Source: Micromonospora rhizosphaerae
Lineage (GTDB): Bacteria; Actinomycetota; Actinomycetes; Mycobacteriales; Micromonosporaceae
Direction: 5' to 3'
Assembly (NCBI RefSeq): GCF_900091465.1
Contig: NZ_FMHV01000002.1
Coordinates: forward strand, 930,001 to 994,000
DNA: 64,000 nucleotides
The notes below the pieces were generated by a model that saw only the letters and a list, made by a program, of their open reading frames with translations, did no database searches and had not been told where the DNA came from. A program made the translations under genes and the position numbers. This document shows, piece by piece, positions 59,135 through 64,000 of the stretch. Numbering within the stretch: the first letter of the stretch is position 1; each line of letters starts with the position of its first letter.

Positions 59135-60145
59135 GTGGCAACCATGCCCCTCCATCGTCACGCCCCGAGTCAGCCGCGCGTCCGACCGGTCGGTGTGCGC
59201 CGGGTCGTACATCGTCTGCTCACCCTGGTCGCGGCCGTCGCGGTCGGTGCCGGGCTCGTGGCCGCTCCGGCGCACGCAGCGCCCTCGGTGGACGAGATCG
59301 ACGCGATGATCGACAAGCAGTGGGAGAAGCTCGAGCCCACCATCGAGGACTACAACAAGATCCGCGCCCAGCTCAAGGCCAACCAGAAGAGGTCGGCGGA
59401 CCTGCAGAAGAAGATCGCGCCCCTCGAGCTGGAGTCGGCGCTCGCCCTGAACCGGGTCGGCGACATCGCCGCCCACTACTACAAGGATGGCCCGTCGCAG
59501 GAGATCGGCGCCCTGCTGGTGACCACCAGGCCCGGCACGCTCGCCGAGCAGCTCACCATGCTCGACCGGCTCGCGGCCGAGCAGCACAAGCAGGTCGCCG
59601 GCGTGCTCGCCATCCGCGACAAGTACAACCGGCAGAAGCGGAAGCTGGACGAGCTGATCGCCACCCAGAAGAAGCAGCAGGCCGAGCTGGCGGCGAAGAA
59701 GAACGCGATCAACGCCGAGATCAAGCGGCTGACCGCCATGCTGCCGAAGACCTCGGTGCGGGTCGAGGGCTGCCCCGCCATCGACGGCGTGGTCAGCTCC
59801 GCCGCGCGGATCGCGATCAGGACCGCCTGCGCCCAGGTCGGCGACCCGTACGTCTGGGGTGCCGACGGCCCGGACTCGTTCGACTGCTCCGGCCTCACCC
59901 AGTACGCCTACAAGGCGGCCGGCATCTACCTGACGCACCACACCGGCGACCAGTGGAACGAGGGGCGGGCCGTCTCCCGCTCCGACGCCCGTCCGGGTGA
60001 CCTGGTGTTCTTCTACAGCGACCTGCACCACATGGGCCTCTATCTGGGCAACGGCCTGATGGTGCACGCGCCCCGGACCGGCAAGCCGGTCCAGGTGTCG
60101 AAGATCAGTTACATGCCGGTGGCCGGCTTCCGCCGCGTCACCTGA
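59135..60145 (+). CDS. Secreted NlpC/P60 peptidoglycan hydrolase
   Basis: 336 residues from GTG 59135 (9 bases after AAGGAG; GTG 59129 and ATG 59144 are alternatives). Signal peptide (cut after PAHA, about residue 47), a long coiled-coil (about 50-205; IDKQWEKLEPTIEDYNKIR, AAKKNAINAEIKRLTA), and a C-terminal NlpC/P60 domain with C251 (DSFDCSGLTQYA), His in DLHHMGLYLG and a final polar residue. RipA-like endopeptidase cutting wall stem peptides; the coiled-coil may hold it inactive as in RipA/PcsB-type enzymes. Paralogue of the next gene. Confidence 0.94.
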   Translation: MATMPLHRHAPSQPRVRPVGVRRVVHRLLTLVAAVAVGAGLVAAPAHAAPSVDEIDAMIDKQWEKLEPTIEDYNKIRAQLKANQKRSADLQKKIAPLELESALALNRVGDIAAHYYKDGPSQEIGALLVTTRPGTLAEQLTMLDRLAAEQHKQVAGVLAIRDKYNRQKRKLDELIATQKKQQAELAAKKNAINAEIKRLTAMLPKTSVRVEGCPAIDGVVSSAARIAIRTACAQVGDPYVWGADGPDSFDCSGLTQYAYKAAGIYLTHHTGDQWNEGRAVSRSDARPGDLVFFYSDLHHMGLYLGNGLMVHAPRTGKPVQVSKISYMPVAGFRRVT

Positions 60146-60164
60146 TCCCGGCCGCCACGACGAT

Positions 60165-60196
60165 GAAGGCCCCCGGTCGCTCGACCGGGGGCCTTC
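60165..60196 (+). terminator. Terminator hairpin
   Basis: GAAGGCCCCCGGT pairs with ACCGGGGGCCTTC, perfect 13 bp, 6-base loop, after the first NlpC/P60 gene. Confidence 0.9.
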
Positions 60197-60360
60197 GTCC
60201 TGTGGACCGGTGACTACTGCGGCGCGCCCACCGAGGCCGGCAGGATCTGTACGTCGTCCAGGTTCCCGTTCCGGTCAATAGCTTACCGGTTAATGATGTT
60301 GCGTGAAGGAAACCTTCAGAGGGCGTGGAAAGTGCGTACGGAGTGTCATGGCGTCGCGAG

Positions 60361-60390
60361 TTGCGGATCGATAACGACCGTCTCTACTCT
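60361..60390 (+). promoter_or_regulatory. Candidate promoter of riboswitch transcript
   Basis: TTGCGG at 60361-60366, 18-base spacer, TACTCT at 60385-60390, giving a leader of about 185 bases before the GTG at 60584. Confidence 0.4.
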
Positions 60391-60443
60391 GATTCATCGT
60401 CGACCGGTAGCAGCACCGCCCACCCGGGCGGTGACGGTCCGAC

Positions 60444-60558
60444 ACCGCCGAGTCGCCTCCGGGCGAGCCGGGGACCCAGGTACCTGGGGTGAATCCGCAG
60501 CAGTGCGGTAGGGCGGCTCCCTTCTCGCCCGAACCCGTCAGCTAACCCGGTAGGCGGT
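60444..60558 (+). ncRNA. c-di-AMP riboswitch (ydaO-yuaA type)
   Basis: Closing stem ACCGCC (60444-60449) with GGCGGT (60553-60558), and the conserved core GAGCCGGGGACCCAGGT, TGGGGTGAATCCGC, GGTAGGGCGGCTCCCTTCTC and GAACCCGTCAGCTAACCCGG in the usual order of actinobacterial ydaO elements, which control wall hydrolase genes. A preceding hairpin, ACCGCCC-ACC-CGGGCGGT (60415-60432), shares the ACCGCC/GGCGGT sequences and could compete with the closing stem. Confidence 0.93.
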
Positions 60559-60583
60559 CAGCGAAGAAGGAGTACGGAGCCCG

Positions 60584-61618
60584 GTGGCACATCATGCCCC
60601 GTGGCCACCGTCGGTCCGGTCGATCGACCGGGTCGCGGCTGCGCCGCGTTCATGCTGGTCCCGCTTCACCACCGCCCTCGCCGCCCTGGCCGGCATCGCC
60701 GTCATCCTGACCGGCGGCGCCACGGCGGCCCATGCCGAGCCGTCGATCGCCGAGATCGAGCGCCAGATCGACCAGGACTGGAACAAGCTCGAGCCGATCA
60801 TCGAGCAGCACAACGCCGCACGTCAGGACCTCGCCCGCAAGCGGAAGCAGGCGGACGTGCTCGCCAAGCAGATCGCGCCGCTGCAGCTTCAGGTTGACCT
60901 CGCCATGGGCCAGGTCGGTGGCCTCGCCGCCGAGGCGTACAAGGGTGAGAGCGTCTCGACGGTGAACGCGCTGCTGGGCAGCCGGTCGCCGAGTGACGTG
61001 GTCACGGGCCTCGAACTGCTCGACCGGTTCGCTCACCGGCAGCAGCAGCAGGTACAGAACGTCCTCGACCTGCGCAACCAGCTGGCCGCCAAGAAGAAGC
61101 CGCTGGACGAGATGATCGCCCAGCTCACCCGCACCGAGGCCCAGCTGGCGGCGAAGAAGAAGCAGATCAACGCCGAGATCGACCGGCTGCAGAAGCTCCG
61201 GCTCAAGGTGTACGGCAGCGGCGGCGCCGGTCCGCTGCGGCCCGCCCCCTGCCCCTCGGAATACGTCTCCGGCCCCGGCGGCATCGCGGCGAAGTTCGCC
61301 TGCGCCCAGATCGGCAAGCCGTACGTCTGGGGAGCCGACGGTCCGGACTCGTACGACTGCTCCGGCCTGACCATGGCCGCCTGGGCCAAGGCCGGCGTCT
61401 CACTGCCGCACAACGCCCGGCAGCAGCGGGCGGTGACCGCCCGGGTGAGTCGGGCCGACCTGCGCGTCGGCGACCTGGTCTTCTACTACAGCGACCTGCA
61501 CCACGTGGGGATGTACGTCGGCAACGGCTGGGTGGTGCACGCCTCCCAGGCCGGCGTGCCGATCAAGATGAAGCGCATCGACGACGGCCCGATCAACAGC
61601 TACGGCCACCCGAGCTGA
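60584..61618 (+). CDS. Secreted NlpC/P60 hydrolase under c-di-AMP riboswitch
   Basis: 344 residues, GTG start with AAGGAG/GGAG upstream. Signal peptide (cut near TAAHA, about residue 50), coiled-coil (about 52-210), and an NlpC/P60 domain with C259 (DSYDCSGLTMAA) and His in DLHHVGMYVGN. The same plan as the gene at 59135, especially in IGKPYVWGADGPDS versus VGDPYVWGADGPDS, so the two arose by duplication. The riboswitch ties its level to c-di-AMP, linking wall cleavage to osmotic or growth state. Confidence 0.95.
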   Translation: MAHHAPWPPSVRSIDRVAAAPRSCWSRFTTALAALAGIAVILTGGATAAHAEPSIAEIERQIDQDWNKLEPIIEQHNAARQDLARKRKQADVLAKQIAPLQLQVDLAMGQVGGLAAEAYKGESVSTVNALLGSRSPSDVVTGLELLDRFAHRQQQQVQNVLDLRNQLAAKKKPLDEMIAQLTRTEAQLAAKKKQINAEIDRLQKLRLKVYGSGGAGPLRPAPCPSEYVSGPGGIAAKFACAQIGKPYVWGADGPDSYDCSGLTMAAWAKAGVSLPHNARQQRAVTARVSRADLRVGDLVFYYSDLHHVGMYVGNGWVVHASQAGVPIKMKRIDDGPINSYGHPS

Positions 61619-61620
61619 GG

Positions 61621-61680
61621 TGCAAGCAGGGGTCCCCTCTTAACGTCTCATGCCGAGGAAGGGGCCCCTGCTAACGCGTG
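61621..61680 (-). repeat. 60-bp dispersed repeat, copy B
   Basis: Reverse-complement copy of the element at 11841-11900 with the shared core GACGTTAAGAGGGG and the CTTGCA end lying three bases after the NlpC/P60 stop. It also forms a hairpin-capable region between convergent genes. Confidence 0.8.
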
Positions 61681-61686
61681 CCGGGG

Positions 61687-62265
61687 TCAGCGGGTTGGCC
61701 AGGTGCGCCAGTTCTGCCAGGAGCGGCTCGGTGTCGGCCCGCGCTGCCCCTGGTAGCGCGACCCGTAGATGGCGGAGCCGTACGGGTGCTCGGCCGGCGA
61801 GGAGAGCCGGAAGATGCAGAGCTGGCCGATCTTCATCCCCGGCCAGAGGGTGATCGGCAGGTTCGCCACGTTGGAGAGCTCCAGCGTGACGTGCCCGGAG
61901 AAGCCCGGGTCGATGAAGCCGGCGGTGGAATGGGTGAGCAGCCCGAGCCGGCCCAGGCTGGACTTGCCCTCCAAGCGACCCGCGAGCTGGTCGCCGAGCG
62001 AGATCACCTCGAGCGTCGAGGCGAGCACGAACTCGCCCGGGTGCAGCACGAACGCTTCGCCCTCCGGCACCTCGACCATCGAGGTCAGGTCGTCCTGCTG
62101 CACGGCGGGGTCGATGTGCGTGTAGAGGTGGTTGTTGAAGACCCGGAAGAGCCTGTCCAGGCGTACGTCGATGCTGGACGGTTGCACCAGCATGGGTTCG
62201 AAGGGTTCCAACGCGAGCGTGCCCGCCTTGATCTCGCTGACGAGGTCCCGGTCGGAGAGCAGCAT
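61687..62265 (-). CDS. dcd: dCTP deaminase
   Basis: 192 residues from ATG 62265 (conserved [12 protein letters not shown] start; GTG 62271 is an alternative). Trimeric dUTPase-like fold: [47 protein letters not shown] (catalytic Glu and nucleotide contacts) and [10 protein letters not shown]. The signature is shared by mono- and bifunctional enzymes; actinobacterial ones often make dUMP directly. Deaminates dCTP for dTTP synthesis. No clear ribosome site. Confidence 0.96.
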   Translation of the reverse strand: MLLSDRDLVSEIKAGTLALEPFEPMLVQPSSIDVRLDRLFRVFNNHLYTHIDPAVQQDDLTSMVEVPEGEAFVLHPGEFVLASTLEVISLGDQLAGRLEGKSSLGRLGLLTHSTAGFIDPGFSGHVTLELSNVANLPITLWPGMKIGQLCIFRLSSPAEHPYGSAIYGSRYQGQRGPTPSRSWQNWRTWPTR

Positions 62266-62361
62266 TCGCACACCATAGCGCGGTGCCGGATGCCCTCACC
62301 GGAGCGGATGACTTGGCGCGTCTCGCTCGCCTCTCGTACATATGTTCGATAGACTGTCCAC

Positions 62362-62922
62362 ATGGCTTCCTGGTCCGAATTCGCCGCCGACGAGCCCCGA
62401 CTCGCTGACGAGATCCGCCTTCTCATGCAGCAGTACGGGCCGGGCTTCGGCTATCTCGCCACGGTCCGCCCGGACGGCGGCCCCCGGGTCCACCCGGTCT
62501 CCCCGGTCATCACCGATGAGGGGCTCTTCTGCTTCGTCATCGACTCGCCCAAGCGCCGCGACCTCGAACGCGACGGTCGGTACGCGCTGCACTCGTTCCC
62601 GCCCGAGGAGACCGACGACGAGGCGTACGTCGCCGGTCATGCCCGCCCGGTCACCGACCAGGCGCGGGTGGCGCGGGTGGCCGCGACCGGCCGGGCCGCG
62701 CCGCAGGTCGACTGGCGGCTTTTCGAGTTCACGGTCGACGTGGCGATGCTCGCCCGCCGTGACCAGGCCGGCCCGGCCAGCCAGGGAGGCCGCTCCGGTC
62801 GGCCGGCGGTGCAGGTGTGGCTCGATCCCCGCGCGGCCGCCCGAGCGACCCGGCCGTCGGCCGGGCCGGAGGGTCGGTTGCGCGGCCGGCACGGCTTCGA
62901 CACCCGCCGACCCGCCGCCTGA
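62362..62922 (+). CDS. Pyridoxamine 5'-phosphate oxidase-fold protein
   Basis: 186 residues with the PPOX split-barrel: [23 protein letters not shown] at the N-terminus, [17 protein letters not shown] and [13 protein letters not shown]. Binds FMN or F420 in relatives; the reaction is unknown. TAGACT at 62350-62355 lies six bases before the ATG, so the mRNA may be leaderless. Divergent from dcd. Confidence 0.85.
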   Translation: MASWSEFAADEPRLADEIRLLMQQYGPGFGYLATVRPDGGPRVHPVSPVITDEGLFCFVIDSPKRRDLERDGRYALHSFPPEETDDEAYVAGHARPVTDQARVARVAATGRAAPQVDWRLFEFTVDVAMLARRDQAGPASQGGRSGRPAVQVWLDPRAAARATRPSAGPEGRLRGRHGFDTRRPAA

Positions 62923-62933
62923 GGCCGCAAGAC

Positions 62934-62973
62934 GCCGGTGCCGGCCCCGTCGTCTGACGGAGCCGGCACCGGC
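62934..62973 (+). terminator. Terminator hairpin
   Basis: GCCGGTGCCGGC pairs with GCCGGCACCGGC, extended by CCGTC/GACGG, after the PPOX gene. Confidence 0.85.
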
Positions 62974-62982
62974 TGCGGTACG

Positions 62983-63177
62983 TCGCGTTACGGCCGCGCG
63001 GTAGCCGTTCCACGCGGTCAGCATCCGGCTCGCCTGCCCAACGGTGAACTGGTGCATGCACGAGTCGTAGGTGTAGTCCATGAAGTTGGTGATCGGGTCG
63101 AGGCGGGGCGTGGTGCAGGTGTCCCGCCCCGCCGGGCACTCGAACGCGGGCGACGCCTCCGCCGGGGTGTCGTCGAC
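62983..63177 (-). pseudogene. C-terminal remnant of M43-type metalloprotease
   Basis: A 65-residue stretch reads [14 protein letters not shown], then [19 protein letters not shown] and [17 protein letters not shown], the C-terminal part of secreted pappalysin/M43 zinc metalloproteases (Met-turn in NFMDY). The zinc motif HExxHxxGxxH and all upstream parts are missing. An ATG frame at 63224 ([12 protein letters not shown]) runs in another frame just upstream, as if an internal deletion or frameshift joined a start to the end of the gene. No stop follows the expected end; the frame runs on. Confidence 0.7.
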
Positions 63178-63480
63178 GCGACGCTGGCGGCACGCCGGGT
63201 CAGCAGGTTGGGACGGAGTCCCATGGGCCCACCTCTTTCTGCCGGCGCGAACGGGGGACATGTCGCGCCGGGTCGGAGAACGTGTGGCAGACGTCACAGC
63301 CGATGAATCCATTTGAGAACGTCCATATATTGCCGCAGGGAAACTTTCTGTCACTTCGGCGCATGACGGTGACTCAAGATCGGGTCAGGCCGGGTTCCGT
63401 CGCAGGCGGAGCCGGGTGTGGGCGCGCCGGGGGTGCCTGGGTGCAGGGAGGCGGTGACGTCAGGTACAGTGGTGCCGCCT
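63178..63480. other. Gene-free stretch before tRNA-Gly
   Basis: 303 bases. Apart from the possible start of the metalloprotease remnant near 63224 and the tRNA promoter region I see no gene; base composition around 63290-63370 is less GC-rich. Confidence 0.5.
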
Positions 63481-63554
63481 GCGGGTGTAGTTCAATGGCA
63501 GAACATCAGCTTCCCAAGCTGACAGTGCGGGTTCGATTCCCGTCACCCGCTCCA
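63481..63554 (+). tRNA. tRNA-Gly (anticodon CCC)
   Basis: Cloverleaf with GCGGGTG/CACCCGC acceptor, D-arm TAGTTCAATGGCAGAA, anticodon loop TTCCCAA, T-arm GCGGGTTCGATTCCCGT and encoded CCA. It decodes GGG. Confidence 0.97.
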
Positions 63555-63559
63555 CACGA

Positions 63560-63596
63560 AAGGCCCTGGCCAGGACGAGTCCCAGGCCGGGGCCTT
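63560..63596 (+). terminator. Terminator after tRNA-Gly
   Basis: AAGGCCCTGGCC pairs with GGCCGGGGCCTT with one mismatch, loop of 13 bases. Confidence 0.8.
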
Positions 63597-63851
63597 CGGT
63601 TTGTGGGAAATCACCTTTCCGGTGCCGGGCCATCCACGGGCCATAGGCTGGCCACCCGATGCCAGTGGTGCGATCCGATTTTTCCGCAGGTCACACGCAC
63701 TCATCGACCGCTGTCGGTGCCTGTCCTTCACGCGTGGCTGCATTCGAGAAAGCGCTCAGAGATGTGGCTCGGAGGGTCGTGACGGCGGGTGCTGAGGCGG
63801 AGCCGTCCGCACCGCTAACCGAGCGCCACGCGCGGCGATCGCGAGCAACAG
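63597..63851. other. Gene-free stretch
   Basis: 255 bases between the tRNA terminator and the end of the partial gene. Open frames here (for example 63601-63795) lack actinomycete codon bias. No direct repeat of the tRNA 3' end that would mark an attachment site is visible inside the window. Confidence 0.45.
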
Positions 63852-64000
63852 TCAGGAGACCGCAGCCTTCACCAGCTCGACGACCTTCTTCTCTACCACG
63901 GGGCTCCACTTTTGGAGCGCGTAAGACACCGGCCACAGGTCCCCGTCGTCGAGGTTGGCCGCGTCCTGGAAGCCCAGGGTCGAGTACCGGTAGTTGAACT
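63852..64000 (-). CDS. Partial DUF1801-like protein, C-terminus
   Basis: 49 codons, open to the window edge, stop at 63852-63854. It reads FNYRYSTLGFQDAANLDDGD, then LWPVSYALQKWSP and VVELVKAAVS, matching (from memory) the end of DUF1801/YdhG-like proteins, which often read TLGF-x-x-ANLD-x-G-x-x-WP. The function of these proteins is uncertain; some are called iron chaperones. The start lies beyond the window. Confidence 0.75.
   Translation of the reverse strand, partial: FNYRYSTLGFQDAANLDDGDLWPVSYALQKWSPVVEKKVVELVKAAVS

Noticed and set aside
63601..63795. Small frame after tRNA-Gly as a possible integration-associated gene
   Set aside because: No coding bias, and no repeat of the tRNA 3' end in the window to mark an integrated element.
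1..64000. CRISPR arrays, insertion sequences, prophage or rRNA
   Set aside because: No regularly spaced repeats, transposase, integrase, phage structural genes or rRNA sequence were seen.

Overview
The window is very GC-rich bacterial chromosome with actinomycete habits: GTG and TTG starts, 4-base ATGA/GTGA gene overlaps, leaderless promoters, XRE-DUF397 gene pairs, SigE-family sigma factors, and the FHA / PstP / RodA / PbpA / PknA / PknB cluster next to tRNA-Leu(CAG) and crgA. In mycobacteria and other actinobacteria that cluster lies near oriC. The small conserved proteins and dispersed palindromes suggest Micromonosporaceae, probably Micromonospora or a close relative; this is an inference from gene content, and no rRNA is present.

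Layout. 1-2301: a gene broken by a stop codon, an XRE-DUF397 regulatory pair and a divergent pair of small conserved genes. 2451-4114: a SigE-family sigma factor translationally coupled to a membrane-anchored beta-propeller. 4306-7377: SGNH hydrolase, Tat-exported class V aminotransferase, two-domain rhodanese. 7430-11071: TetR with a divergent FAD monooxygenase, VanZ, MFS exporter carrying an in-frame palindromic insertion. 11195-13272: TetR and a stand-alone biotin carboxylase. 13356-18825 (minus): a six-gene operon of sigma factor, BNR-propeller membrane protein, lipoprotein, HlyD/peptidoglycan-binding adaptor, MacB-type ATPase and permease. 19009-23937: HMG-CoA lyase, rhodanese/TetR, acyl-CoA carboxylase beta subunit and acyl-CoA dehydrogenase, which look like leucine or branched-acyl catabolism. 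24068-36001: STAND regulator, MarR/YceI pair, glutamate-cysteine ligase family enzyme, membrane proteins, a PASTA protein and a second XRE-DUF397 pair. 36218-40169: secreted subtilisin and two nucleotide-sugar/glycosyl transfer genes. 40277-53932: tRNA-Leu and the growth/division signalling block (FhaA, FhaB, PstP, RodA, PbpA, PknA, PknB; then PabA/TrpG, small membrane protein, class E sortase, DUF881, CrgA). 54290-58966: membrane Fe-S oxidoreductase (EtfD-like) and two CNNM/CBS proteins. 59135-61618: two tandem secreted NlpC/P60 hydrolases, each behind a structured leader, one of them a c-di-AMP (ydaO-type) riboswitch. 61687-64000: dCTP deaminase, PPOX-fold protein, a metalloprotease remnant, tRNA-Gly(CCC) and a partial DUF1801-like gene.

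How it works together. The core is cell-envelope growth control: Ser/Thr kinases, their phosphatase and FHA readers sit with the SEDS glycosyltransferase and its transpeptidase, and the sortase, CrgA and riboswitch-controlled NlpC/P60 enzymes also act on the wall. Two sigma/propeller modules suggest surface sensing by non-classical regulators. Catabolic genes (HMG-CoA lyase, carboxylase, acyl-CoA dehydrogenase) could feed electrons to the EtfD-like protein.

Less expected signals are the in-frame palindrome in the MFS gene, a 60-bp repeat present twice, an uncharacterised two-stem RNA leader before the first NlpC/P60 gene, a leaderless 24-codon upstream ORF before the EtfD-like gene, and paired TetR operators straddling a start codon.
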